Shown: in pieces, positions 27,805 to 36,936 of the stretch
Numbering within the stretch: position 1 is the first letter of the stretch
Layout: every line of letters starts with the position of its first letter
Origin: Bacteroidota bacterium
GTDB lineage: Bacteria > Bacteroidota > Bacteroidia > Bacteroidales > Prolixibacteraceae
NCBI GenBank assembly: GCA_024278975.1
Contig: JAJRSD010000074.1
Location: forward strand, 46,937 to 110,936
DNA: 64,000 nucleotides
Reading direction: 5' to 3'
Translations under genes and position numbers: made by a program
The notes under the pieces: generated by a model
Database searches by the model: none
The model's input: the letters and a program-made list of their open reading frames with translations, nothing else
What the model was told of the DNA's origin: nothing

Positions 27805-28473
27805 TTATAGTTTTTTATGACACAACCACCAGTCGTAACATTCGAACTCTCCGTTTTTAGCTGCTTCTGTTCTGCTTTTTGCAGTTGCAACATCAGTTGC
27901 CGGCGGAATAATTACTCGGTCGCCTAACATTTCGTTATTTGGCCAGTTTGCCGGCATGGCAACTCCGTTATTATCCGAAACCTGCATTGCTTCAACAGCT
28001 CTTAAAATCTCATCCATATTTCTGCCAAGTTCCTGCGGATAGTAAATCATTATACGAAGTTTTGCATCAGGATCTACCACAAATACAGCACGAACAGTAT
28101 TTGTTCCTTTTCCCGGATGAATAATCCCAAGTGTGCTGGCAACTTTTCCCGTATCGGCAATAATTGGAAATTCAATTTGAACATCCATATTGTCTTTAAT
28201 CCACTCTTCCCATTTTATATGAGAAAAAACCTGGTCAACACTTAACCCAATCAACTCGCAATTAAGTGCTTTAAACTTATCGTATCGTTGCTGAAATGCA
28301 ACAAACTCGGTTGTACAAACCGGTGTAAAATCGGCCGGATGACTAAATAAAACAAACCATTTACCTTTAAAATGTCCTGGTAAATTAAAAACTCCGTGTG
28401 TTGTTTGAACTGTCATCTCAGGGAAACTGTCGCCTAATAATGGCATTCCCTTTTTTTCATTTGAATTTTCCAT
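27805..28473 (-). CDS. Peroxiredoxin of the 1-Cys Prx6 type
   Basis: A 222-residue thiol peroxidase that reduces H2O2, peroxynitrite or organic peroxides. The peroxidatic Cys53 is in [13 protein letters not shown], and the long C-terminal arm ([17 protein letters not shown] end) is typical of the Prx6 branch. [14 protein letters not shown] and [13 protein letters not shown] are family blocks. It lies three bases downstream of a PerR/Fur-type regulator, so the two form one operon in which peroxide stress should relieve repression. Confidence 0.93.
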   Translation of the reverse strand: MENSNEKKGMPLLGDSFPEMTVQTTHGVFNLPGHFKGKWFVLFSHPADFTPVCTTEFVAFQQRYDKFKALNCELIGLSVDQVFSHIKWEEWIKDNMDVQIEFPIIADTGKVASTLGIIHPGKGTNTVRAVFVVDPDAKLRIMIYYPQELGRNMDEILRAVEAMQVSDNNGVAMPANWPNNEMLGDRVIIPPATDVATAKSRTEAAKNGEFECYDWWLCHKKL

Positions 28474-28476
28474 AAT

Positions 28477-28881
28477 TTAATTTTTATTATTTAAACAATT
28501 TTCGCAAATCCCAATTATATTAAACTGAATATCAGTTATTTTGTTTCTCTTCTCAATAAAATCAACAAACTCCTTATCGTAAAAAACATCGGTAACTTTA
28601 CCGCATTCGCTACATTTAAAATGTCCGTGTTCCTGCAAAACAGCATCGAAACGTAATTCGTTATCTTCTATTTTTACCTCTCTGATTAAGTTTTTACCCG
28701 CCAGTAATTTCAATACATTGTAAACAGTTGTTTTCGAGAGTGTAGGAATCTGTTTTTTCAAATCGTTATAAATTTTAAAAGCTGTGGGATGAACATTATT
28801 CTTCCGTAAATACGAATAAACCTGCAACCTTTGAAACGATGGCGAGATTCCGTTCTTAATCAATATTTCTTTATTGTTCAT
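28477..28881 (-). CDS. Fur-family transcriptional regulator, PerR-like
   Basis: A 134-residue metalloregulator with an N-terminal winged helix (ISPSFQRLQVYSYLRKNNVHPTAFKIYNDL, shown in part) and a C-terminal dimerisation domain. Structural-zinc cysteines are in CSECGKVTD and CENCLNN, and the regulatory metal site includes HGHFKC. Its genetic link to a peroxiredoxin three bases downstream favours a PerR role rather than iron-responsive Fur. An inverted repeat just upstream of its start suggests autoregulation. Distinguishing PerR from Fur by sequence alone is not certain. Confidence 0.85.
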   Translation of the reverse strand: MNNKEILIKNGISPSFQRLQVYSYLRKNNVHPTAFKIYNDLKKQIPTLSKTTVYNVLKLLAGKNLIREVKIEDNELRFDAVLQEHGHFKCSECGKVTDVFYDKEFVDFIEKRNKITDIQFNIIGICENCLNNKN

Positions 28882-28887
28882 AATTTA

Positions 28888-28913
28888 TACTTATTACAAT
28901 TATGTAATGAGTA
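28888..28913 (-). promoter_or_regulatory. Probable PerR operator
   Basis: TACTTATTAC (28888-28897) and GTAATGAGTA (28904-28913) form a dyad with nine of ten positions matching and a 6-base spacer. It is located 6-32 bases upstream of the regulator start codon. AT-rich TTAxxA-type dyads are usual for Fur/PerR boxes. Confidence 0.55.
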
Positions 28914-29039
28914 CAAATATATAACTAATTTAAATAAGTTCCAAATGTTTGTTATTAATCACAGCATAATAAAAATCCAACACGCAAGCAACCCTAAAAA
29001 ATCAAAAGAGCTAAAATTTTCCACCCTACCAGAATACAA

Positions 29040-29127
29040 TTTCAAATATTTGCCAGAGATTATATTTACTGGCGTAAATTTGATTTCAAATATTCGTCAA
29101 TTCTTATTATATTTGGCGTAAATTAGA
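29040..29127 (+). repeat. Two 44-bp tandem repeats in the toxin-antitoxin promoter
   Basis: Two imperfect copies, 29040-29083 and 29084-29127, both begin TTTCAAATATT and contain TGGCGTAAATT 30 bases later. Each has a dyad-like TTTGCCA or TTCGTCA paired with TGGCGTAAA. The second copy includes TATATTTG (29108-29115), a -7 promoter box, and ends four bases before the antitoxin ATG. Operator repeats bound by an AbiEi-type antitoxin are the likely function. Confidence 0.6.
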
Positions 29128-29131
29128 ATTA

Positions 29132-29896
29132 ATGCCAAAATTTATTGAAAATAGATTAATAAAAGAATTTCAAGAAAGAGATACTTTCTCAAGAAATGAG
29201 CTATTTGACTTTTTCAGGTACTTCGAACCTGATTTAAAGGAAGGTACTTTTGGATGGAGAATTTATGACCTTAAGAATAAGGATATTATAAAAACGATTA
29301 GAAGAGGTTACTACACTATTTCATATAAACCAAATTATATAACTGAAATTTCTGAAGAACTTTTAAAATTTGCTAAAGTAATTTCTGAACAATTTGAAGA
29401 CGTTAAATATTGCCTTTGGGACACTGATTGGATAAATGAATTCTCACAACATCAGTCAGGTAAAAAATTAATCATCATTGAAATTGAAAAAGATTTTGTT
29501 GAATCTCTCTATTACGAGCTAAAAGATTCTTTTCGTTTTGACTTTTATTTAAATCCTGATGAAAAAGCCATTGACTTTTATATATCCGAAAGCCAAAGCC
29601 CTGTTGTCATAAAGAAACTAATTACAAGGTCGCCAATTACAAAACGAACAGAAAAGAAAATTAGATTCTACACTCCTTTACTTGAAAAAATATTAGTTGA
29701 CCTTTTTACTGAAAATAAGCTATTCTATTTCTACCAAGGAGTTGAACTGATGCATGTATTTGAAAATGCTTTAAAAAAATATACACTCAATTACACAAAA
29801 CTATTCAGTTACGCTAAACGAAGAGAAAAAGAACAAGATATAAAGCAATTTATGACCAATCATATATATCATCTTGTAAAAGACATAATCGAATGA
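29132..29896 (+). CDS. AbiEi-like type IV antitoxin (DUF6577-type)
   Basis: The 254-residue protein starts with a winged-helix-like region (FSRNELFDFFRYFEP then GWRIYDLKNKDIIKTIRRGYYTIS) as in AbiEi antitoxins, and continues with a domain holding WDTDWINEFSQHQ and FYISESQSPVVIKKLITRSPI. It overlaps the AbiEii-like gene by ATGA, the usual coupling of these pairs. In known systems the antitoxin represses the promoter through repeats and counteracts the nucleotidyltransferase toxin. The family name is from memory, while the domain order and pairing are visible. Confidence 0.75.
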   Translation: MPKFIENRLIKEFQERDTFSRNELFDFFRYFEPDLKEGTFGWRIYDLKNKDIIKTIRRGYYTISYKPNYITEISEELLKFAKVISEQFEDVKYCLWDTDWINEFSQHQSGKKLIIIEIEKDFVESLYYELKDSFRFDFYLNPDEKAIDFYISESQSPVVIKKLITRSPITKRTEKKIRFYTPLLEKILVDLFTENKLFYFYQGVELMHVFENALKKYTLNYTKLFSYAKRREKEQDIKQFMTNHIYHLVKDIIE

Positions 29897-31002
29897 TAAA
29901 AGAACATTGCTTTACAGAAGAATGGTTGGATGCTTTCAGAAAACAGAATGTGCATAAACGAATAGACAAAGCTATTCTCGAAAAAATGGTTTATGCACTT
30001 CACTTACTGGAGCGCATAAAAACCAATGGACTTGATTTTATATTCAAAGGTGGTACAAGTTTGGTAATCTTACTCGAAGAGGGTAATAGATTCTCAATTG
30101 ATATTGACATTATTTGTAGCACAGATAGAAAAACTTTAGAAGCTATCTTGCAAAAAGTAGTAGAATCATCAAATTTTAATTCGGTTAAATTAGATGAACA
30201 CCGTAGTTATCAAGCAGGAGTACCAAAAGCGCATTATTCTTTCACTTTTGATTCTGCAACAAAAGGGAAATACTCAGGAACGATACTACTCGACATTTTG
30301 ATAGAAGATTCTATCTATCCTGAATTAGAAGAGAAAACAATTCAAACAAAATGGATTGAAACTGATGCTGAAACATTGGTTACAATGCCAACTATTGATG
30401 CGATTACTGGAGACAAACTTACTGCATTTGCTCCCAACACAATTGGAATTCCATATTTCAAAGGGAAAGATAATCAACCATTTTCAATGGAAATTTGCAA
30501 ACAATTATTTGACTTAAGCAAACTCTTTGAAAGAATAGAAAATTTTGAAACTTTAGCTCAAAGTTTTGAAGCTTTTGCAATACAGGAAATTGAGTATCGT
30601 AAGACTGAAACACCAGAATTAACACCGGAGAAAGTGCTACAAGACACTATTGACACCTGCTTAATTTTAGCTAAAAGAGGTAGCGGGACAGCTGATGAAA
30701 AATCAAAATTTGCTGAACTTCAAAAAGGGATTAGGGCTTTTGGTACTGGATATTTAATGGTTGGTAATTTTAGAATTGATGATGCAATACCAGCTTCGGC
30801 AAGAATAGCTTATTTAGCAAGCAAAATATTATACAACGATATGAATCCAATTGAATACTACAACGGGCAAGACATAAAAGAATTAAACATTGTAAATCAG
30901 GATTGGAATTTTCTAAACCGCTTGAAACGACAACCTAACAAATCGGGTTTTTATTATTGGTACAAGACGGTACAATTATTAACAAATAGTGAAGATGAAT
31001 AA
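29893..31002 (+). CDS. AbiEii-type nucleotidyltransferase toxin
   Basis: A 369-residue protein of the AbiEii/AbiGii toxin family. The nucleotidyltransferase signature is FKGGTSLVILL (Gly53-Gly54-Thr55-Ser56) followed by FSIDIDII with metal-binding Asp70 and Asp72; TGDKLTAFAPNTIG is a further family block. These toxins transfer nucleotides to tRNA or other targets and cause abortive infection or growth arrest. The start overlaps the antitoxin stop. A small chimeric ORF starts inside its stop codon at 30995. Confidence 0.88.
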   Translation: MIKEHCFTEEWLDAFRKQNVHKRIDKAILEKMVYALHLLERIKTNGLDFIFKGGTSLVILLEEGNRFSIDIDIICSTDRKTLEAILQKVVESSNFNSVKLDEHRSYQAGVPKAHYSFTFDSATKGKYSGTILLDILIEDSIYPELEEKTIQTKWIETDAETLVTMPTIDAITGDKLTAFAPNTIGIPYFKGKDNQPFSMEICKQLFDLSKLFERIENFETLAQSFEAFAIQEIEYRKTETPELTPEKVLQDTIDTCLILAKRGSGTADEKSKFAELQKGIRAFGTGYLMVGNFRIDDAIPASARIAYLASKILYNDMNPIEYYNGQDIKELNIVNQDWNFLNRLKRQPNKSGFYYWYKTVQLLTNSEDE

Positions 31003-31240
31003 AAAAGACTTTTCAGAATCGGACATAAAAGCAAAGTTTATCACACCTGCGATATTGAAAGCTGATTGGGACGAAAAAACTCAGTTAGGTCGTGAAATTT
31101 TCTTTGATGCCCTTAAAGATGAAGTCGTTCCATTGCAATCATTAAATGGATTACGAGATGCCGCTCAACATTACTCATTAGAAATACCTGAACAGCATCT
31201 ATATTTTCAAGCCCAGCCGTTTTCAATACAAATTAGTTGA
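30995..31240 (+). pseudogene. Chimeric remnant: HsdR N-terminus joined to a DUF3644-like fragment
   Basis: An 81-residue ORF from the ATG at 30995 (a GTG six bases earlier is also possible). Residues 3-38, NKKDFSESDIKAKFITPAIL and KADWDEKTQLGREIFFDA, match the start of type I restriction R subunits as I remember them (SExDIxxKFITPA..GWDxxTQ). Then PLQSLNGLRDAAQHYSLEIPEQ resembles the interior of DUF3644 proteins, whose LRDAAQHY motif is distinctive. Neither parent is complete, so I interpret the ORF as decayed DNA from two defence genes, possibly still translated through overlap with the toxin gene. The DUF3644 match is the less certain one. Confidence 0.5.
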
Positions 31241-31250
31241 ATAACAAGTG

Positions 31251-32951
31251 ATGGTAAAAACACAACAATTAAGCGAAAAGTGGATAAAAGCCTCAATCTT
31301 AGGGACAATCTGGGCATCTTCAGAAATTGTACTGGGTAGTTTCTTACATAATCTGCGTGTTCCGTTTAGTGGTAATATATTAACTGCAATCGGTATAATA
31401 ATTCTGATTTCGGCAAGTTACAAATGGAAGGAGAATGGTCTGTTTTGGCGAGCCGGAGTTATTTGTGCGCTACTAAAAACATTGTCGCCAAGTGCAGTTA
31501 TTTTTGGACCGTTTGTGGCAATTATCAGCGAAGCATTTTTGTTGGAACTTTCAGTAAGAATACTGGGACGAACAATTCCGGGGCTAATTCTGGGGTCTAT
31601 TCTGGCAATGTCGTGGAATCTGTTTTACAAAATATTTAAATTAATGCTTTTCTACGGAAATAATATTATTGACTTATATACTAATTTGATGCAATACGCC
31701 GAGCAGCAATTAGGATTGCAATTCGATGCAGTTTGGACTCCTCTGATTTTGCTGCTCTTTATTCAGATGCTTTTTGGACTTGTTACGGCGTTAATTGGAA
31801 TACGTACCGGAAGCGAGACCGTAAACGACAAAACACCATTTCGAAACAAATTTACTAACCATAAAACTAAAAACTCATTTAAACAAAGTTATTTTAACCA
31901 TTCTATTAACTGGCTAATAATCAATGTGATTTTAATGATTGGGTCACTCGTTTTAATCGGTCGTATTAATTTTGGGATTTGGGTAATTCTCGAAATTTCC
32001 ATCGCAATAATTTGGGCACTTCGTTATAAAAGAGCTCTCCGACAACTTGTTCGTCCACAAATATGGATTTACTTTGTTGTTATTACAATGATTACGGCGT
32101 TTGTTTTCACACGACTTCAATCTGGTAAAACCATAACCGATGCACTTTTAATTGGTATTGAAATGAATTTGCGGGCAATTATTATGATAATGGGATTCTC
32201 GGTACTTGGCACCGAATTATATAACCCTAAAATAAGAGACTATTTTGCACGAAGTTACTTTAAACAACTTCCGGTGGCACTTCAACTCTCGCTGGAAAGT
32301 TTGCCAATGATGATTGCAAATACACCCGAATTAAAAGCAATAGTTAAGAACCCAACCCTGTTTGTTCATCATATTATGGCGTTTGCCGATTTCCGGTTAA
32401 ATGAAATAAAAGCCAAAGAAAGTTTTAAACAAAAAGTATTTATTATTACCGGCGAAGTTGGCGGCGGTAAAACTACTTGCATTAAAAATATAATTGAGAA
32501 TTTACAGCAAGAAAACATTTCTGTTTCAGGAATTTATTCGTCGAGAATAGTTGAAAATGATATTACAACCGGCTACGATGTTATTAATATTTCCACCAAT
32601 AAATCAACAAAGTTCCTACGAAAAACAGGAGATTCTACTCAGCAAAAAATTGGTAAATTTTACATTTTTAACGAAGGATTAGATGCAGGAAACGATACAT
32701 TGAAAAACAGTGATTCGCAAATAGTAGTTATTGATGAAATTGGCAAACTGGAATTAACCGAAAATGGGTGGTTTGATTCTGTTGAACTCATAATTAAAAA
32801 ACAGGATAGTCATTTAATATTAGTAGTTCGCAATGAATTTGTGAGTCAGATAATTGATAAATTTAGAGTAAAACCTGAATTTATGCTAAATGTTTATGAG
32901 GAAGATTGTACTACTATTTCGGAAACTATTTCCTCTGCGGTAATTACATAA
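31251..32951 (+). CDS. Membrane protein fused to a THEP1-type nucleotide triphosphatase
   Basis: A 566-residue protein from the ATG at 31251. The first about 200 residues have five or six hydrophobic helices reminiscent of ECF-type S components, and about 215-330 has another membrane segment resembling energy-coupling or CbiQ-like proteins. From residue about 395 it is THEP1-like, with Walker A GEVGGGKTT near 401 and Walker B VVIDEIGKLEL near 493. Free-standing THEP1 hydrolyses NTPs, and homologues sit in molybdenum or cofactor contexts. A transporter with a built-in ATPase is plausible but unproven. The toxin-antitoxin block has been inserted just upstream without evident damage to this gene. 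Confidence 0.72.
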   Translation: MVKTQQLSEKWIKASILGTIWASSEIVLGSFLHNLRVPFSGNILTAIGIIILISASYKWKENGLFWRAGVICALLKTLSPSAVIFGPFVAIISEAFLLELSVRILGRTIPGLILGSILAMSWNLFYKIFKLMLFYGNNIIDLYTNLMQYAEQQLGLQFDAVWTPLILLLFIQMLFGLVTALIGIRTGSETVNDKTPFRNKFTNHKTKNSFKQSYFNHSINWLIINVILMIGSLVLIGRINFGIWVILEISIAIIWALRYKRALRQLVRPQIWIYFVVITMITAFVFTRLQSGKTITDALLIGIEMNLRAIIMIMGFSVLGTELYNPKIRDYFARSYFKQLPVALQLSLESLPMMIANTPELKAIVKNPTLFVHHIMAFADFRLNEIKAKESFKQKVFIITGEVGGGKTTCIKNIIENLQQENISVSGIYSSRIVENDITTGYDVINISTNKSTKFLRKTGDSTQQKIGKFYIFNEGLDAGNDTLKNSDSQIVVIDEIGKLELTENGWFDSVELIIKKQDSHLILVVRNEFVSQIIDKFRVKPEFMLNVYEEDCTTISETISSAVIT

Positions 32952-32985
32952 CCTGAGTATATCTAAGAGATTTTTTTCTGATTAC

Positions 32986-33081
32986 TGCGACTCTCTTCCT
33001 TCTTCCCTGCGACTGAAAACTGCGACTGCGACTCTCTTCCTTCTTCCCTGCGACTGAGAACTGCAACTGCGACTCTCTTAC
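32986..33081. repeat. 41-bp tandem repeat
   Basis: A unit starting TGCGACTCTCTTCC occurs at 32986, 33027 and (partial, TGCGACTCTCTTAC) 33068, period 41. Its ACTGAAAACTGCGACTGCG part recurs at 23652. The array occupies the 135-base gap between convergent genes and ends six bases before the CHU_C-type gene stop. Confidence 0.8.
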
Positions 33082-33086
33082 CTTTC

Positions 33087-34412
33087 CTAATCCTTCTCTC
33101 GAAACAGATGAAAAAATCCGTGTGCCCGCCGTCGTGTTCCGTCTCTACCTTCGCCAACAATATTATAGTAGTAAACGCCAGGACTTGCATATCTGCCACC
33201 CATTAATTTACCATCCCAAACTGTCTCTTCCCATGTTCCTTCAAAACCTCTTACATTCTCGCTTTCGTAGTAATGAATTCTTTTTCCCCAGCGATTAAAA
33301 AGCGAAATCTGCACACTTTGCATCGAAAAGAATTTCACTACAAACTCATCGTTAACACCATCGCCATTTGGTGTAAAAACATTGGGTGCTTTTATATACG
33401 ACGAATCGATTACAATATAATCATCTATATAAACTGTATCAACACAAGTATGCAATTCTGATATATGTTTCGAAACCAGTTTTACATCGTAAACCCCGAC
33501 ATTTTCGTAGGTATAAATAGCATTATCATCGTAACCAATAATCATTATACTATCGATGGGTACAGTCGAACCTTCCGACTCTCTTTTTATCTCATCCAAA
33601 TCGCGAAATAAAAACCATTCGTACGAACCCGACGTTCCGTTTTCCGATTCATTTCTAAACTCTACCGTTAACGGAGCTTCAAGTTCTGTTGGGTCTTGCT
33701 CGCCAAAGTCAACTGTAAAAATTGCTTTTGTTACAATCGAATTATACGTCCCCGTTCTTGTTCCATCGCAATCGAATTTATCGTAAACACGCAAAGTATA
33801 TTCGGTATCTTTTGTGGGCGGGTCGTAAATTGTTGCATTCAAAGTTGCGGAAACAATATCATCACCATCTTTCCACTGCACTTTAACATCTTTATAAACC
33901 AGCAATTCGGTATTATCCGACAAATCGTAATATTTCAGTTCGGCGGTTGTAAATTCGCCATACATTTTAAACGATATACAATTCGATGAAGTATCGGGGA
34001 TACTTACAGTACCAACCTCCGTCCAATTATTAAAAACCCAGGCCCGGCTAACTACCGAATTTCCACCCTGTGTAACTGTAATACGATAACCGCCGTCTGC
34101 CAATCCCGAAATTTCAGAATTATCAGCATCAGTACTTTCCGAAAAATAGAATTCGAAACCGGCGGTAATACTGTTATATTTTTCCCAAAGAAAAGTTTTA
34201 GTACCTGTTAAATTAGTGGTCATCCTCAACCTGCCAATTTCGTCGATGTCGCTATTTACACAAAAAATAAAAATACTATCTGTTTCCGGGAATGTAGGAT
34301 AACTTGTAACATCGGAACCATCGGAACCGGGTGCAGAAATCTGAGACTGTGCCACTGTCGAAATCATAAAAAACAACAAGAATCCAAATAAGTAGAAAAA
34401 ACTCCTCTTCAT
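33087..34412 (-). CDS. Secreted protein with gliding-motility-type C-terminal domain (T9SS type B)
   Basis: A 441-residue protein with a signal peptide ending near STVAQS. The middle is Ig/PKD-like beta sandwich (PTELEAPLTVEFRNESENG, YTYENVGVYDVKLVSKH). The last about 90 residues, from APNVFTPNGDGVNDEF through ISLFNRWGKRIHYYES to YASPGVYYYNIVG, are the gliding-motility-associated type B C-terminal domain used for type IX secretion. No partner PorP/SprF gene is adjacent, although type B substrates often have one. Likely surface-exposed or released; ligand unknown. Confidence 0.9.
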   Translation of the reverse strand: MKRSFFYLFGFLLFFMISTVAQSQISAPGSDGSDVTSYPTFPETDSIFIFCVNSDIDEIGRLRMTTNLTGTKTFLWEKYNSITAGFEFYFSESTDADNSEISGLADGGYRITVTQGGNSVVSRAWVFNNWTEVGTVSIPDTSSNCISFKMYGEFTTAELKYYDLSDNTELLVYKDVKVQWKDGDDIVSATLNATIYDPPTKDTEYTLRVYDKFDCDGTRTGTYNSIVTKAIFTVDFGEQDPTELEAPLTVEFRNESENGTSGSYEWFLFRDLDEIKRESEGSTVPIDSIMIIGYDDNAIYTYENVGVYDVKLVSKHISELHTCVDTVYIDDYIVIDSSYIKAPNVFTPNGDGVNDEFVVKFFSMQSVQISLFNRWGKRIHYYESENVRGFEGTWEETVWDGKLMGGRYASPGVYYYNIVGEGRDGTRRRAHGFFHLFREKD

Positions 34413-34594
34413 AAATGCATCTATTTGAGCTACAATATTAACGTATAATTTTTATATAATTGTCCGGTTAGGCACAAAAATAGAGATATCGTGCCGAAAC
34501 TATAATTTTGTTGATAAATGTTCACTCAAAAACAACTAAAACCATCGAACAACTTTTACTTTTGTTTTTATTTTGAAATAATAATTTTACTGAG

Positions 34595-36916
34595 TTGGAT
34601 TATCTACAAAATTTAAATAAAGTTCAGAAAGAGGCTGTCGTCAGAACAGAGGGACCTGCCTTGGTAATAGCTGGTGCAGGCTCGGGAAAAACACGCGTTT
34701 TAACATATCGTATTGCACATTTATTGAATCAGGGAGTGCACCCGTCAAAAATTTTAGCTCTTACTTTTACCAATAAAGCGGCGCGCGAAATGAAAGAGCG
34801 GATTGCGCAGGTTGTTGGCGAAAAAATGGCGCGTTATCTTTGGATGGGGACTTTTCACAGTATCTTTGCAAAGATGCTTCGGGCAGAACACGAGGCGATT
34901 GCTTACCCGTCGAACTATACAATTTACGACAGTGCCGACAGTAAAAGTCTGATTAAAACGATAGTTAAAAGTTTTGAGTTAGACATTAAAATGTATAAAC
35001 CAAATGTTGTGGCAGGTCGTATTTCCATGGCAAAAAACAACCTGATTACACCCATGGTTTATGCTAATAATGCTGATATAAGGAAAGTTGACAAAAGCAT
35101 CAGAATGCCGGCAATCGCCGAAATTTATAAAGAGTACGCAAAACGTTCGTTCCTTTCGGGAGCAATGGATTTCGATGACTTGCTGCTAAAACCAAACTTG
35201 CTTTTTCGTGATAACCTTGAGATTCTAAAAAAATATCAGAACCGGTTCGATTATGTTTTGGTCGACGAGTATCAGGATACAAATTTTGCTCAATATATGA
35301 TTGTCAAAAAATTGTCGGCAAAACATAAAAATATTTGTGTGGTTGGCGACGATGCACAAAGTATCTACTCTTTTCGGGGTGCAAGAATTGAAAATATCCT
35401 CAACTTTAAAAAAGATTATCCCGACCATAATACTTTTAAACTCGAACAAAATTATCGTTCAACACAAACTATTGTAAATGCTTCAAACAGTATTATTGCA
35501 AAGAATAAAAGGCAAATTCCGAAAACTGTTTTTTCTGAAAAAGATACGGGCAATCTAATAAAAGTTTTATCGGCGTTAACCGATAACGAAGAGGGATTTT
35601 TGGTGGCACAGGAAATTGCAGAAACACAACTGCGCGACCATTATAAATATCAGGATTACGCAATTTTATACCGTACAAATGCACAGTCGAGAATATTTGA
35701 AGAGTCGTTGCGAAAAAGAAATATCCCCTATAAAATTTATGGAGGATTGAGTTTTTATCAGCGTAAAGAGATTAAAGATTTATTGGCATACTTTAGAATT
35801 TCAGTTAACCCCGCCGACAACGAAGCACTGAAAAGAATAATCAACTTTCCGGTTCGCGGAATTGGTGCAACAACAATGCAAAAACTGGAAACTGCCGCTG
35901 CAAATAATGAAACTACAATTTGGAGAATAATTATAAATCTGAATGAATCGAACCCTGCAAACCTGAATAAAGGAACAATCTCTAAAATTCAAAAATTTAT
36001 TATTATCATTCGTAATTTCAGTATTTTTGCTGCCGAAAACGAAGCATTCGATACTGCTAAAACCATTGCAAAACAAACCGGCATATTAAAAAGTTTGCAT
36101 AACGACAAGTCTCCCGAAGGAATGAGCCGTTACCAAAATATTCAGGAACTCTTAAATGGTATTCAGGAGTTTACTCTTTCGGCACTTGAAGAAGACCGCC
36201 CCAACAAACTTGAAAACTTTTTGGAGGATGTTGCACTGCTTACCGACCAGGATAACGAAAAAGATGAGGATTTTGACAAAGTAACTTTAATGACTGTGCA
36301 CTCGGCAAAAGGACTGGAATTTAAAAATGTGTTTGTGGTTGGCCTGGAAGAGAACCTTTTTCCCTCGCAACCACGTGGCGACAATAATACAGAACAAGCG
36401 CTTGAAGAGGAACGCCGGCTGTTTTATGTTGCACTTACACGAGCCGAAGAGAATGTCTGGTTTTCGTACGCAAATCAACGATACCGTTGGGGAAATCTGG
36501 ATTTTTGTTCACCATCCAGATTTCTCGAAGAGATGGACGAACGATTTATCGACGATTCCGGGGTTTCCGGATTTACACGTCCTTCACGAAATGCCACACC
36601 TCAAACCCGTGACAACGAGCGACCACATTTCCAACGCCGCTCTGCAACTTCTACAATTAAACCTCCCGAGCGTCCGGCAATGTTTAACCGTAAACTGGTT
36701 TCGTTAAAAGAGTCGGGTAGAAGACAAGCCTCGTTTGCCGGCGACACTCCCGAAAGTATTCAATCGGGAATGGTTATCGAACATCAGCGTTTTGGCGAGG
36801 GTAAAGTTTTACGCGTTGAAGGAGTTGCTCCAAATATTAAAGCAACAATATTTTTCCAAAAACACGGGCATAAACAGTTGCTGTTGAAATTTGCTAAATT
36901 GAGGATAAAAAGATAA
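34595..36916 (+). CDS. ATP-dependent DNA helicase, PcrA/UvrD family
   Basis: A 773-residue superfamily 1A 3'-5' helicase for repair and replication restart. Motifs visible are Q-motif LNKVQKEAVVR, Walker A AGAGSGKTRVL, TFTNKAAREMKERI (Ia), VDEYQDTN (II), GDDAQSIYSFRGA (III), NYRSTQ (IV), MTVHSAKGLEF (V) and VALTRAEENVWF (VI). The tail ends HQRFGEGKVLRVEG, as in PcrA/UvrD C-termini. The start is a TTG at 34595: an in-frame TGA at 34574 leaves no upstream ATG, and the N-terminus MDYLQNLNKVQ fits the family. It is a single gene. Confidence 0.95.
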   Translation: MDYLQNLNKVQKEAVVRTEGPALVIAGAGSGKTRVLTYRIAHLLNQGVHPSKILALTFTNKAAREMKERIAQVVGEKMARYLWMGTFHSIFAKMLRAEHEAIAYPSNYTIYDSADSKSLIKTIVKSFELDIKMYKPNVVAGRISMAKNNLITPMVYANNADIRKVDKSIRMPAIAEIYKEYAKRSFLSGAMDFDDLLLKPNLLFRDNLEILKKYQNRFDYVLVDEYQDTNFAQYMIVKKLSAKHKNICVVGDDAQSIYSFRGARIENILNFKKDYPDHNTFKLEQNYRSTQTIVNASNSIIAKNKRQIPKTVFSEKDTGNLIKVLSALTDNEEGFLVAQEIAETQLRDHYKYQDYAILYRTNAQSRIFEESLRKRNIPYKIYGGLSFYQRKEIKDLLAYFRISVNPADNEALKRIINFPVRGIGATTMQKLETAAANNETTIWRIIINLNESNPANLNKGTISKIQKFIIIIRNFSIFAAENEAFDTAKTIAKQTGILKSLHNDKSPEGMSRYQNIQELLNGIQEFTLSALEEDRPNKLENFLEDVALLTDQDNEKDEDFDKVTLMTVHSAKGLEFKNVFVVGLEENLFPSQPRGDNNTEQALEEERRLFYVALTRAEENVWFSYANQRYRWGNLDFCSPSRFLEEMDERFIDDSGVSGFTRPSRNATPQTRDNERPHFQRRSATSTIKPPERPAMFNRKLVSLKESGRRQASFAGDTPESIQSGMVIEHQRFGEGKVLRVEGVAPNIKATIFFQKHGHKQLLLKFAKLRIKR

Positions 36917-36936
36917 CTAACCCGAGTGCGAAGCAA

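Noticed and set aside
28831..29121. 96-codon plus-strand frame before the antitoxin
   Set aside because: It overlaps the start of the PerR-like gene on the other strand, the PerR operator and the 44-bp operator repeats, and it matches no family.
32986..33081. Tandem repeat as a CRISPR array
   Set aside because: Units are contiguous with no unique spacers and no cas genes are nearby.
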